The notes: generated by a model not told the origin, from the letters alone. DNA of 64,000 nucleotides from Kineothrix alysoides (GCF_000732725.1 NZ_JPNB01000002.1:1488001-1552000); one strand, 5' to 3'. Numbered from the stretch's first letter, positions 35,672-44,471 are shown. Translations and numbers: made by a program.

Positions 35672-36070
35672 ATGGAAATAGAAAAAGTATGTCAATTTTT
35701 AAACGACGCACAGACCTATTATTTGGCCACAGCAGAAGGAGACCAGCCGAGAGTAAGGCCCTTTGGCACGGCCCATATTTTCGAAGGAAAATTATATATA
35801 CAGACTGGGAAAATAAAGAAGGTATCGAAACAGCTTGCTGCGAATGCAAAAGCGGAAATCTGTGCAATGAAGGACGGAGAGTGGCTTCGCTTGGCAGGTA
35901 TTCTCGTGGAAGACGACAGGATGGAGGCCAGAGAATCCATGCTGGAGGCTTATCCGTCCTTAAAAAGTATGTATGCGGCGGATGACGGGAACACGCAAGT
36001 GCTTTACTTTAAAGATGCTACCGCTACATTTTATTCATTCACAAAAGAACCGGAAGTTATAAGCTTCTAA
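35672..36070 (+). CDS. PNPOx-like FMN-binding protein
   Basis: 132-residue split-barrel protein of the pyridoxamine 5'-phosphate oxidase-like superfamily: YYLATAEGDQPRVRPFGTAH and LYIQTGKIKKVSKQLAANAKAEICAMKDGEW are typical. Such small proteins bind FMN and often reduce unknown substrates; it is not a classical PdxH. ATG follows AGGAGGAAAAGAG. Monocistronic. Confidence 0.85.
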   Translation: MEIEKVCQFLNDAQTYYLATAEGDQPRVRPFGTAHIFEGKLYIQTGKIKKVSKQLAANAKAEICAMKDGEWLRLAGILVEDDRMEARESMLEAYPSLKSMYAADDGNTQVLYFKDATATFYSFTKEPEVISF

Positions 36071-36120
36071 AAAACCGAATATCTGTATAGCACTGTCTGT
36101 GTAAGATAAGTGTAACGCTT

Positions 36121-36170
36121 GTGCCGTCAAAATATTTGACTGCGAAAGTGTATGAAGCACTCTTTTGTTC
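36121..36170. repeat. Intergenic repeat family, copy F (partial)
   Basis: Only the 3' half is clear: ACTGCGAAAGTGTATGAAGCACTCTTTTGTTCGC, close to copy C (GAGAGTGTATGAAGCACACTTTTGTTC). No T tract or terminator stem is obvious just ahead. Confidence 0.6.
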
Positions 36171-36231
36171 GCAGAGTAAAAAAGTCCTCAAAAAATAATG
36201 CCAAAAATAGTACAAAAGTCACAGAAATGAA

Positions 36232-36260
36232 TTGAATTAACAACTTACATGGAGTATAAT
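36232..36260 (+). promoter_or_regulatory. Promoter of hemerythrin-cheX operon
   Basis: TTGAAT (36232-36237), 17 bases, TATAAT (36255-36260), about 105 bases ahead of the hemerythrin start. Confidence 0.6.
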
Positions 36261-36369
36261 TTTAATTAGTATCGGAAATAACAGCAGGTACTAAAAATTT
36301 ACTGATTGGTGACAAATAATTGTAAGAATTGAAGCATTGCAATATCAGGATAAGAAAGGACGAGATACT

Positions 36370-36798
36370 ATGATCTGGAAGGACAAGTATGAGCTGGGCG
36401 TTCAGATAATCGATGAGCAGCATAAAGAGCTGTTCCGGCGTGTTGACGCATTTGTGCAGACTCTTCGATCTTCCGTTACTTGGGAAGAAAAAGTGAAAAA
36501 GGTCAACGAAACGCTGGAATTCATGAACGGCTATGTTGTAGAGCATTTCCGCGATGAAGAAGAGTACCAGAAAGAAATCGGATACCCTGGTTACGAAGCG
36601 CATAAGAAAATACACGATGATATGGTGAGTTATGTGGTAAAGGTTACTGAAGAATATGAGAAAAGCGGATTTGACGAGCAGTTGATGCAGCAATTCGGAG
36701 GGAAACTCCTCTCCTGGCTGATTAATCACGTTGCCGCAGAAGACCAGCATATTGCTGATTACGCAATAAAAAAGGGGGTATCAGGAGATGGCAGATAA
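36370..36798 (+). CDS. Bacteriohemerythrin
   Basis: 142-residue di-iron oxygen-binding four-helix protein. Start at 36370 behind AAGAAAGGACGAG. Ligand residues are all visible: His in IDEQHKELF, His/Glu in VEHFRDEEEY, His pair in EAHKKIHDDM, and His/Asp in NHVAAEDQHIADY. In anaerobes it is thought to bind oxygen for detoxification or sensing. It overlaps the CheX-like gene by 11 bases, linking oxygen binding to chemotaxis signalling. Confidence 0.95.
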   Translation: MIWKDKYELGVQIIDEQHKELFRRVDAFVQTLRSSVTWEEKVKKVNETLEFMNGYVVEHFRDEEEYQKEIGYPGYEAHKKIHDDMVSYVVKVTEEYEKSGFDEQLMQQFGGKLLSWLINHVAAEDQHIADYAIKKGVSGDGR

Positions 36799-37231
36799 TC
36801 TTTACAAACCATTTTTGGAAGCCACCCGCAACGTATTCCAGCTAATGCTGGATATTACCGATATCGACGAGCTTTCCTCGGAAAAATTTGAAAATGAAGA
36901 TGATTTGGATATTTCTATCGGAATCATAGGAGAAATGCAGGGTGATGTTGTTTACCGCTTTCCGCGCACTACATCTCTTGGCATGGTAAATATCATGAGC
37001 GGGCTGGAAATGGATACCGTGGACGAGTTCGTAATCTCTGCTATTTCTGAAATAGCGAACATAATCAGCGGTAACGTACTTACTATGTTTGCTCAAAAAG
37101 ACGTGAAATGTGATATATTGCCGCCGGTACTGCGCAAAACGGAGGGAAGAGACGATTACACCACCTGTTGTATCACCACCCCTGCAGGAGACGTTTGCCT
37201 GGACATCTTACTGAAGCCTGCCGAAAAATAG
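36788..37231 (+). CDS. cheX: CheX-like phosphatase
   Basis: 147 residues. CheC/CheX/FliY family: one EIANIISGNVL motif (Glu and Asn of the phosphatase site) after SAIS, as in CheX. It would dephosphorylate CheY-P, ending the motility signal. Translationally coupled to hemerythrin and followed by a terminator, so the two form a short operon. Confidence 0.85.
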   Translation: MADNLYKPFLEATRNVFQLMLDITDIDELSSEKFENEDDLDISIGIIGEMQGDVVYRFPRTTSLGMVNIMSGLEMDTVDEFVISAISEIANIISGNVLTMFAQKDVKCDILPPVLRKTEGRDDYTTCCITTPAGDVCLDILLKPAEK

Positions 37232-37273
37232 GCGGATCATTCAGGAATACAGAAATCAAAAGCAAAGGTATAA

Positions 37274-37306
37274 GGCGTATTTTCTGTCATGGAAATACGC
37301 CATTTG
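37274..37306 (+). terminator. Terminator after cheX
   Basis: GGCGTATTT / AAATACGCC perfect 9-bp stem, 10-base loop, then ATTTGTT. Confidence 0.7.
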
Positions 37307-37332
37307 TTATGTAATAGGAAAGTGTACCTATG
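37307..37332. repeat. Intergenic repeat family, 5' module only
   Basis: TTATGTAATAGGAAAGTGTACCTAT matches the TGTAATAGGAAAGTGCTCCTATTACA inverted module of other copies, directly behind a terminator, and stops before the alcohol dehydrogenase ribosome site. Confidence 0.55.
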
Positions 37333-37368
37333 TTCTGGGATATCACCCATCAATGGAAGGAGAACCTC

Positions 37369-38544
37369 ATGGAAAATTTTGTATTTTACAGCCCTACTTA
37401 TTTTGTTTTTGGTAAAGAGGAAGAAACGAGAGCCGGACACTATGTAAAGCGATTCGGCGGTAAAAAAGTCCTGATTCACTACGGCGGCGGCTCCGTAATA
37501 CGCTCCGGCCTTTTGGACAGAGTAAAGCTTTCTTTGAAAGCAGAAGGAATAGACTTCGTGGAATTGGGCGGCGTTAAGCCGAATCCGAGAAGCGGTCTTG
37601 TTTATGAGGGTATTGAGCTGTGCAGGAAAGAGAATGTGGACTTTGTCCTCGCAGTAGGCGGCGGAAGCACCATAGATTCCTCTAAGGCGATAGCTGCCGG
37701 TGCTGTCTATGACGGAGATTTCTGGGATTTCTACCAGGGAAAATCAGTGACAAAAGCGCTTCCCATAGGAACCATACTTACGATATCTGCGGCAGGAAGT
37801 GAAGGTTCGCCGGATTCGGTTATTACCAACGAGGACGGAATGTATAAGAGGGGGGCTACGGGAGAGGCTTTCCGTCCGGCATTTTCTATTCTAAATCCTG
37901 CCCTGACCCAGACCCTTCCTCCTTTTCAAATTGCCTGCGGAATCACGGACATTATGGCACACTTATTCGAGCGTTATTTTACAACTACCATCGAGGTGGA
38001 GGTAACCGATAGGATGATAGAGGGCTTACTTCTGACTGTAATCAAGGAAGCGCCCCGCGTAACAGAGGACTCCAATAATTATCAGGCGCAGGCTAATATT
38101 ATGTGGGCAGGAATGATGGCTCACAATAATTCCTGCGGAGTCGGAAGAGTACAAGACTGGGCGAGCCACGATATCGAGCATGAGCTTTCCGCCATTTACG
38201 ATTGCGCACATGGAGCGGGATTAGCGGTAGTATTTCCTGCATGGATGCAGTATAACATGAAACACGACATAAACCGTTTTGCGCAGCTTGCCGTTCGGGT
38301 ATGGGGCTGCGAGATGGACTTTATGAATCCCGAGAATACGGCGAAGGCAGGAATTGCAGCGCTTAGAAGCTTTTGGACATCCATAGGAATGCCTTCTGAT
38401 TTTGCAGGACTTGGGGCAAAGGAGGAGGACATAGAGAAAATGGCCCATACTGCTTGCTATGGCGATGGACGAACCGGAACGATCGGAGGCTTTGTCAAAC
38501 TGGAAGAGAAGGACGTGGCTGCTATTTACCGGCTTATGCTGTAA
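37369..38544 (+). CDS. Iron-containing (butanol-type) alcohol dehydrogenase
   Basis: 391 residues, type III ADH, BDH subgroup. ATG 37369 after AAGGAGAACCTC. NAD(P)-binding loops LAVGGGSTIDSSKA and ISAAGSEGSPDSVI. Metal ligands are Asp/His in GITDIMAHLFERYF and His residues in AIYDCAHGAGLAVVFPAWM. Reduces aldehydes to alcohols in fermentation; exact substrate unknown. It is followed 37 bases later by the CAT-like gene, which may be read through. Confidence 0.94.
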   Translation: MENFVFYSPTYFVFGKEEETRAGHYVKRFGGKKVLIHYGGGSVIRSGLLDRVKLSLKAEGIDFVELGGVKPNPRSGLVYEGIELCRKENVDFVLAVGGGSTIDSSKAIAAGAVYDGDFWDFYQGKSVTKALPIGTILTISAAGSEGSPDSVITNEDGMYKRGATGEAFRPAFSILNPALTQTLPPFQIACGITDIMAHLFERYFTTTIEVEVTDRMIEGLLLTVIKEAPRVTEDSNNYQAQANIMWAGMMAHNNSCGVGRVQDWASHDIEHELSAIYDCAHGAGLAVVFPAWMQYNMKHDINRFAQLAVRVWGCEMDFMNPENTAKAGIAALRSFWTSIGMPSDFAGLGAKEEDIEKMAHTACYGDGRTGTIGGFVKLEEKDVAAIYRLML

Positions 38545-38581
38545 AATCCAAATGGTATCATATCAGAACGAGGAGAAAGCT

Positions 38582-39217
38582 ATGTATATACAAAAGGTAG
38601 ATATGGAGACATATCCGAGGAAAGCACATTTTGATTATTTTCGCGCTATGGGCTACCCATACGTGGGCCTGACGTCGAATGTGGATATCACACAGGCCGT
38701 GGGCAAGGCTAAGGTGAAAGGGCAGTCCTCCTTTCTATATCTGCTTTATGCAGTGGGAAATGCGGCGAATTCGGTAAAAGAATTCCGACAGCGGATTGAC
38801 GGAGATGGAATTGTGGAATATGAATTCTGCAAGACATCCCATACGGTTATGAAAGCGGATGGCACCTATGCATACTGCGAGGCCGACCCGACTCTTAGCT
38901 TTGAGGAATTTTTGGAAGAAACCGCAAGGAATCAGGAACAGGTACTCATAAGCGGAGGCTTGGAGGAGGAAAGCGATGCGAATTCCCTCCTTTTCATTTC
39001 CTGCCTGCCGTGGGTAAGTTATACGTCGTTGATACAGCCGGTGCCCTTTCCCGCTGACTCCAATCCGAGAATCACGTGGGGAAAATATTTTACAGAGAAA
39101 GACAGGATTATGCTTCCGGTAAGCGTATTGGCTCATCACTCTCTCATAGATGGAAAACAGATAGCAGATTTCTACGAAAGTCTGTCCCGGGGCCTAGAGA
39201 AGGAATTTTTTATTTGA
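38582..39217 (+). CDS. Chloramphenicol-acetyltransferase-like protein
   Basis: 211 residues. Start at 38582 after GAGGAGAAAGCT; an upstream extension overlaps the dehydrogenase. CAT-fold features: RKAHFDYFRAM near the N-terminus, the catalytic-His block LAHHSLIDGKQIADFYESL near the C-terminus, and FISCLPWVSYTSLIQP. Typical CATs are trimeric and acetylate chloramphenicol, but many chromosomal homologues have no proven drug substrate. Resistance should not be assumed. Confidence 0.85.
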   Translation: MYIQKVDMETYPRKAHFDYFRAMGYPYVGLTSNVDITQAVGKAKVKGQSSFLYLLYAVGNAANSVKEFRQRIDGDGIVEYEFCKTSHTVMKADGTYAYCEADPTLSFEEFLEETARNQEQVLISGGLEEESDANSLLFISCLPWVSYTSLIQPVPFPADSNPRITWGKYFTEKDRIMLPVSVLAHHSLIDGKQIADFYESLSRGLEKEFFI

Positions 39218-39275
39218 TACAAAGCTTTTCTGGTAGGTGTCGAGTAAGGCTTGATTAAATTCTCTAAAAAAATGC

Positions 39276-39304
39276 TTGCAATTATGAAAAACTAAAAGTA
39301 TAAT
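39276..39304 (+). promoter_or_regulatory. Promoter of polyamine leader
   Basis: TTGCAA (39276-39281), 17 bases, TATAAT (39299-39304). Start would be near 39311, giving a roughly 600-nt leader before the speA start. Confidence 0.7.
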
Positions 39305-39529
39305 AAAACGCGTATGGAATGCAGATATACGTAAGGTTGGAGTTTCCATGCAAATATTTATGGCAGCTAAGGCTGCATTATTGATTGAGTTAGGAGCTCA
39401 AATTTTATAAGTTGGTTACTTATAACCAGTTAACCAGTGTGTATACGACACATCAACTTGTGAAACGGTCAATAAGAGTATTAAAAGTGAAATATTTGCT
39501 ATATAGACTCGAGAACCTGAATATCTGTA

Positions 39530-39781
39530 ATGCTGAATAATAAAATGATTTTTCTGTCCTTAACAAACGAATTGCGATGCGGTTTGTCAAAGCGCGGGCA
39601 TAGGATAGGGGGAGTGGCCCCCGTTAATCCAAGCACCCTCGAAAAGCGTCGAATCCGGTTATCCCGACTGAAAGAAACTTCCATGACCCTCCGGCAGAAT
39701 CGGCGGTTTCGGGGAAGAACTTTACGGAAAAGGAGAGCGAGGGCGGAAGACTTTGATAGCGAACAGAAAAACGCAAGGTAG
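39530..39781 (+). CDS. Arginine-rich reading frame within polyamine leader (doubtful)
   Basis: 83 codons, about 17 of them arginine, including RRFRGRTLRKRRARAE near the end. Its TAG stop lies inside the left arm of the terminator at 39775. No ribosome site precedes the ATG, and no family is recognised. It could be an arginine-sensing leader peptide, a decayed gene, or chance coding in structured RNA. Confidence 0.25.
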   Translation: MLNNKMIFLSLTNELRCGLSKRGHRIGGVAPVNPSTLEKRRIRLSRLKETSMTLRQNRRFRGRTLRKRRARAEDFDSEQKNAR

Positions 39782-39811
39782 GAATGATGTATATGCATTC
39801 CTGCCTTTTTT
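39775..39811 (+). terminator. Intrinsic terminator inside polyamine leader
   Basis: AAGGTAGGAATG / CATTCCTGCCTT stem (one G-U) with a 9-base loop and a T run, 100 bases before speA. Confidence 0.85.
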
Positions 39812-39862
39812 ATGTAATAAAAACCCTATTACATAAAGAGCCCTCCTAGAGGGCGGCGCATG
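39810..39862. repeat. Repeat-like hairpins behind the leader terminator
   Basis: TATGTAATA / TATTACATA (perfect 9-bp stem) corresponds to the TGTAATAGGA module of the repeat family, followed by GCCCTC / GAGGGC. It is again immediately behind a terminator. The GCGCAGCT core is absent. Confidence 0.5.
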
Positions 39863-39910
39863 CATAGACGGGAATGTATTGGCTAAAGTAAAGAGAGAGA
39901 GGGAATTGTT

Positions 39911-41401
39911 ATGGAAAAATTACCCATTGATGATGAAAACAGCGCTGCAAGAAGGCTGTCGCAGGAGGAGGCCCCAATTTATGAAGCATTGAAGCGCTTT
40001 CGAAGAATGAGGATAGTGCCCTTTGACGTTCCGGGACACAAACACGGAAGAGGGAATCCTGAGCTGGTGGAGCTATTGGGGGAAAAGTGCGTGGGTATCG
40101 ATGTGAATTCCATGAAGCCGCTAGACAATCTATGCCATCCGGTTTCCGTTATCAGGGAAGCGGAGGAGCTGGCAGCGGAAGCATTCCATGCAAATCATGC
40201 GTTTCTCATGGTGGGAGGAACAACATCCGCAGTGCAGGCGATGGTGCTTTCCTGCTGCAAAAAGGGAGATAAAATCATTCTGCCCAGAAATGTGCATAGA
40301 AGTGTAATCAATGCACTGGTGCTCTGCGGCGCCAAGCCGGTCTATGTGAATCCCGATGTGGATAAGAATCTGGGAATTTCTCTCGGAATGAGGGTATCTC
40401 AGGTGGAACAGGCAATCATAAGCCACCCGGACGCTGTAGCAGTGTTAGTGAACAATCCCACCTATTACGGCATATGCTCGGATCTTCGGACCATCGTGAA
40501 GCTCGCCCATGACCACGGTATGAAGGTACTTGCGGACGAGGCACACGGAACCCATCTGTATTTTGGCGAGAACATGCCGGTTTCAGCCATGGACGCCGGA
40601 GCGGATATGTCCTCCGTGAGTATGCACAAGTCAGGGGGGAGCCTGACACAGAGCTCTTTGCTTCTAATCGGCTCCAATATGAACGAGGGCCATGTGCGTC
40701 AGATCATCAACCTGACGCAGACAACCAGCGGCTCCTATTTGCTGCTTTCGAGTCTGGATATATCGAGGCGTAACCTCGCTCTTCGGGGACGGGAATCTTT
40801 CGCCAAGGTCATAGAGATTGCGGACTACGCCAGAGGGGAAATCAATGCAATCGGCGGGTACTATGCATTTTCCAGAGAGTTGATAAACGGGAACAGCATT
40901 TATGATTTCGACAGCACGAAGCTGTCTGTTCATACGCTGGAAATCGGCCTGGCGGGAATCGAGGTCTACGACATACTGAGGGATGAGTACGACATTCAGA
41001 TTGAATTCGGAGACATCGGAAATATCCTTGCCTATCTTTCTATCGGAGACCGCAGGCAGGAGGTGGAGAGGCTGGTAAGCGCCTTGGCGGAGGTAAAACG
41101 ATGCTATCAGAAGGATAAGGCGGGAATGCTTACGCAGGAATATATGGATCCCTATGTGGTAACTACGCCCCAGGAATCCTTTTACGCGGAAAAGGAATCG
41201 CTCCCCCTTGAAGCCACGGAGGGCAGGGTATGCAGCGAGTTCGTGATGTGCTATCCTCCGGGAATTCCGATTTTGGCACCGGGAGAAATGATTACCAAGG
41301 GAATTATAGAATATATACTGTATGCGAAGGAAAAGGGCTGTTCCATGACTGGTCCTGAGGATGCGGACATTGAATACTTGAATGTATTGAAACATGTGTA
41401 A
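39911..41401 (+). CDS. speA: Orn/Lys/Arg decarboxylase, probably arginine decarboxylase
   Basis: 496 residues, fold-type-I PLP decarboxylase of the Bacillus SpeA/YaaO kind. PFDVPGHKHGRGNPEL and GIDVNSMKPLDNL precede the PLP domain; GGTTSAVQAM binds phosphate; VLADEAHGTHLYF carries the PLP Asp; SMHKSGGSLTQSS contains the Schiff-base Lys. A C-terminal decarboxylase domain follows. Agmatinase in the same operon favours arginine as substrate. ATG follows AGAGAGAGGGAATTGTT. First gene of a five-gene operon. Confidence 0.92.
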   Translation: MEKLPIDDENSAARRLSQEEAPIYEALKRFRRMRIVPFDVPGHKHGRGNPELVELLGEKCVGIDVNSMKPLDNLCHPVSVIREAEELAAEAFHANHAFLMVGGTTSAVQAMVLSCCKKGDKIILPRNVHRSVINALVLCGAKPVYVNPDVDKNLGISLGMRVSQVEQAIISHPDAVAVLVNNPTYYGICSDLRTIVKLAHDHGMKVLADEAHGTHLYFGENMPVSAMDAGADMSSVSMHKSGGSLTQSSLLLIGSNMNEGHVRQIINLTQTTSGSYLLLSSLDISRRNLALRGRESFAKVIEIADYARGEINAIGGYYAFSRELINGNSIYDFDSTKLSVHTLEIGLAGIEVYDILRDEYDIQIEFGDIGNILAYLSIGDRRQEVERLVSALAEVKRCYQKDKAGMLTQEYMDPYVVTTPQESFYAEKESLPLEATEGRVCSEFVMCYPPGIPILAPGEMITKGIIEYILYAKEKGCSMTGPEDADIEYLNVLKHV

Positions 41402-41415
41402 GGAGGCAGATTATT

Positions 41416-42267
41416 ATGGAAATGTGGTTTTCGGATGAGCATACGGATAATGTGAAGCTGTCGATTCGCGTGGAGCAGCAGCTTTTCAGCGCGCAAAGTG
41501 AATTTCAGAGAATCGATGTTCTGGAATCCAAGGAGTTCGGAAGAATTCTGGTAGCGGACGGCGATCTGATGCTGACCGAAAAGGATGAGTTCATCTATCA
41601 TGAGATGATAACCCATGTTCCCATGGCGGTTCATCCCCATGTGGAAAAAGTGCTGGTCATCGGCGGCGGTGACGGAGGTATCGTAAGAGAGCTGGTAAAA
41701 TACGATGCTCTGGAGAAAATCGATGTGGTGGAAGCCGATCCTCTCTTGATTGAGGTATGCCGTAAATTTTTTCCTCAGATGGCGTGCAGCATGAATGACC
41801 CGAGGGTAAGTATTTTCAACGAGGACGGCCTGCGGTTCGTTCGCTCGAAATCGGATGTATATGATTTGATTATCATAGATTCGCCCAACCCCTTCGGGCC
41901 GGGCGAGGGGCTTTTTACAAAGGAATTCTATGGCAACTGCTACAACGCCCTTCATAGCGACGGAGTGATGATCAACCAGCATGAAAGTCCCTTTTACAAA
42001 GAAGAAGCTTTTCAATGCCAGCGGATGCACAAACGGATCATAGAGTCCTTTCCCATCAGCAAAATTTATCAGGCGCACATACCATCCTATCCTTCGGGAC
42101 ACTGGCTGTTCGGCTTTGCTTCGAAGCAGTACCATCCGCTGAATGATTTGGACGGAGTGACCTGGACGTTAAAGGGAATACCTACGAGATATTATTTGCC
42201 GAGGCTGCATCAGGGGATGTTTGCGCTTCCGGCATATGTGGAGGAGTTGGTGAAGGATGTTGAATAA
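41416..42267 (+). CDS. speE: Spermidine synthase (aminopropyltransferase)
   Basis: 283 residues. N-terminal beta domain with FQRIDVLESKEFGRILVADG, then LVIGGGDGGIVRELVKY (nucleotide loop), VVEADPLLIEVCRKFFPQ, and LIIIDSPNPFGPGEGLFT, where classical enzymes have DSTDP or DSSDP. Transfers aminopropyl from decarboxylated SAM to putrescine. It needs SpeD, which is not in this window. 14 bases after speA; overlaps speB by 11 bases. The variant DSPNP motif could mean altered acceptor use. Confidence 0.9.
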   Translation: MEMWFSDEHTDNVKLSIRVEQQLFSAQSEFQRIDVLESKEFGRILVADGDLMLTEKDEFIYHEMITHVPMAVHPHVEKVLVIGGGDGGIVRELVKYDALEKIDVVEADPLLIEVCRKFFPQMACSMNDPRVSIFNEDGLRFVRSKSDVYDLIIIDSPNPFGPGEGLFTKEFYGNCYNALHSDGVMINQHESPFYKEEAFQCQRMHKRIIESFPISKIYQAHIPSYPSGHWLFGFASKQYHPLNDLDGVTWTLKGIPTRYYLPRLHQGMFALPAYVEELVKDVE

Positions 42268-43111
42268 AAATATTGTAAATTTTATCGGCTGTGAAGCGGA
42301 ATATGAGGAAGCGAAAATTGTACTGTTCGGATCTCCCTTTGATTCCACCACCTCTTACCGGCCGGGAACCCGCTTCGGCCCTCAGGCAATGCGAAACGAG
42401 TCCTATGGTCTGGAGACCTATAGCCCCTATCAGGACAAGGATTTGCTGGATTGTAAGGTATTCGACAGCGGAGACTTGGAATTGCCCATCGGAGATACGG
42501 AACGGGTTCTGGCAGCCATCGAGGAGCGTACAGAGACGATTATAAAAGACGGAAAGATTCCCTTTATGATAGGCGGCGAACATTTGGTAACGCTGGGAAG
42601 CGTGCGTGCGGCTGCCCGTAATTATCCCGATTTGCATATCGTGCATTTCGATGCCCATGCGGATCTGAGGGAAGATTATCTGGGAGTAAAGCTCTCTCAC
42701 GCCTGCGTGTTAAGGCGGAGTTGGGAACTGCTGGGAGACGGGAGAATTCATCAATTCGGCATCCGTTCCGGCGACAGGGAGGAATTCGAGTGGGCGAAAG
42801 AAGGGCATGTGGCGATGCGGAAGTTCGACTTCGATAACCTGACGGAGACAGTAACAAGGCTCAGAGGGAAGCCGGTTTATTTTACCATCGACCTGGATGT
42901 CTTAGACCCTTCGGTATTTCCGGGGACGGGAACGCCGGAGGCTGGAGGCGTAAGCTTCCTTGAACTTCTGAAAGCGATGCTGAAAACGGCGAAAGGCTGC
43001 CATATCGTAGGATGCGATGTGAATGAGCTAAGCCCTGCATATGACGGGAGCGGAGTGTCTACAGCGACGGCAGGAAAAATAGTACGAGAGCTGTTATTGG
43101 CTCTTTCCTGA
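42257..43111 (+). CDS. speB: Agmatinase (ureohydrolase family)
   Basis: 284 residues. Di-manganese ligands are complete: His in GGEHLVTLG, HFDAHADLRE, and FTIDLDVLDPS. The family also contains guanidinases and arginases, but position after an arginine-type decarboxylase supports agmatine to putrescine plus urea. Start overlaps the speE end. A 136-base gap with no obvious terminator separates it from the next gene. Confidence 0.92.
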   Translation: MLNKNIVNFIGCEAEYEEAKIVLFGSPFDSTTSYRPGTRFGPQAMRNESYGLETYSPYQDKDLLDCKVFDSGDLELPIGDTERVLAAIEERTETIIKDGKIPFMIGGEHLVTLGSVRAAARNYPDLHIVHFDAHADLREDYLGVKLSHACVLRRSWELLGDGRIHQFGIRSGDREEFEWAKEGHVAMRKFDFDNLTETVTRLRGKPVYFTIDLDVLDPSVFPGTGTPEAGGVSFLELLKAMLKTAKGCHIVGCDVNELSPAYDGSGVSTATAGKIVRELLLALS

Positions 43112-43247
43112 AACAAAAAACCTAGGATAGGGTAAAACCGACATATTGTGGAAAACTTCCCCTAAAAATACCGGTCCGGTGTAAAAAGCAGGAAAAATTA
43201 TTAGTTTAATAATAAAATGATTATAAGAATAAAAGGAGATGATTATC

Positions 43248-44450
43248 ATGGGAAAAGTATTGATCATTGGCTGCGGAGGTGTAGCCGGAGTAGCAATTCA
43301 CAAATGCTGCCAAAACAGCGATGTTTTTACGGAAATATGTATTGCCAGCCGTACCGTGTCGAAGTGTGAGGCAGTAAAGAAGAAATTAGAGGGAATGACA
43401 AAGGCAAAAATCACCACGGCGCAGGTGGATGCGGACAACACGCAGGAACTGATTGCCCTCATTGAAAAAGAAAAGCCGGATGTGGTGCTGAACCTTGCAC
43501 TTCCTTATCAGGATCTCACCATTATGGATGCGTGTCTTGCTACAAAAACAAATTATGTGGATACGGCAAATTATGAGCCGGAGGATACCGCGAAGTTTGA
43601 GTATAAGTGGCAGTGGGCTTACAGGGAACGTTTTGAAAAGGCAGGAATCACCGCACTTTTGGGAAGCGGTTTCGACCCCGGAGTTACGGGAGTATTTTCC
43701 GCATATGCCTTAAAACATTACTTCGATGAAATCAATTATATAGATATTCTGGACTGCAACGGCGGCGACCATGGTTATCCTTTTGCCACCAACTTCAACC
43801 CTGAGATCAATATTCGTGAAGTATCTGCGAAAGGTTCCTACTGGGAGGACGGACATTGGATAGAGACAGAACCGATGGAAATCAAGCGGGTTTATAATTT
43901 CCCGGAGGTGGGAGAGAAGGATATGTACCTGCTTCATCATGAGGAGCTGGAATCTCTTGCCCTGAATATGCCGGGAATCAAGAGAATCCGTTTCTTCATG
44001 ACCTTCGGACAAAGCTACCTGACTCATTTAAAATGCCTTGAAAACGTAGGCATGACCTCCATAGAGCCAATCGTGTATGAAGGAAAAGAAATAGTTCCTC
44101 TGCAGTTTTTAAAAGCGGTTCTTCCCGACCCGGCATCCTTAGGTCCCCGTACAAAGGGTAAGACTAACATCGGCTGCATCTTTACCGGAAAGAAGGACGG
44201 AAAAGAAAGGACTGTTTACATTTATAACGTATGCGATCATGAGGAATGCTATAAAGAAGTGGGCTCTCAGGCAGTTGCTTATACTACCGGCGTTCCTGCG
44301 ATGATCGGCGCGGCGATGCTGATGACGAAGGCATGGGATAAGGCAGGCGTATATAACATCGAAGAGTTCGACCCCGACCCGTTCATGGAGGCGCTGAACG
44401 AATTCGGTCTTCCCTGGCAGGTGAGTGAGAATCCGGTTATGGTGGAATAG
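43248..44450 (+). CDS. Carboxynorspermidine/carboxyspermidine dehydrogenase (saccharopine dehydrogenase family)
   Basis: 400 residues. ATG 43248 after AAGGAGATGATTATC. Rossmann start KVLIIGCGGVAGVAIHKC, then YVDTANYEPEDTAKFEYKWQW and GITALLGSGFDPGVTGVFSAY, the pattern of CASDH. It reductively condenses putrescine (or diaminopropane) with aspartate semialdehyde to carboxyspermidine or carboxynorspermidine. The decarboxylase partner follows 21 bases later, making the assignment firm. It gives an aminopropyl route independent of SAM. Confidence 0.93.
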   Translation: MGKVLIIGCGGVAGVAIHKCCQNSDVFTEICIASRTVSKCEAVKKKLEGMTKAKITTAQVDADNTQELIALIEKEKPDVVLNLALPYQDLTIMDACLATKTNYVDTANYEPEDTAKFEYKWQWAYRERFEKAGITALLGSGFDPGVTGVFSAYALKHYFDEINYIDILDCNGGDHGYPFATNFNPEINIREVSAKGSYWEDGHWIETEPMEIKRVYNFPEVGEKDMYLLHHEELESLALNMPGIKRIRFFMTFGQSYLTHLKCLENVGMTSIEPIVYEGKEIVPLQFLKAVLPDPASLGPRTKGKTNIGCIFTGKKDGKERTVYIYNVCDHEECYKEVGSQAVAYTTGVPAMIGAAMLMTKAWDKAGVYNIEEFDPDPFMEALNEFGLPWQVSENPVMVE

Positions 44451-44471
44451 CATAAAATATATGGAGCAGTT

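Larger units (their letters stand above)
39311..39811 (+). ncRNA. Putative leader RNA ahead of polyamine operon, ending at an intrinsic terminator
   Basis: No known gene lies here. The first 200 bases are AT-rich with small hairpins (GCAGC...GCTGC near 39364; TTATAAG...CTTATAA near 39405). From 39540 the composition turns GC-rich with stems such as ACAAAC/GTTTGT and GGGGG/CCCCC. It ends at a strong terminator. I do not recognise a known riboswitch class. A promoter-leader-terminator-operon arrangement suggests attenuation, but an independent small RNA is also possible. Confidence 0.4.
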
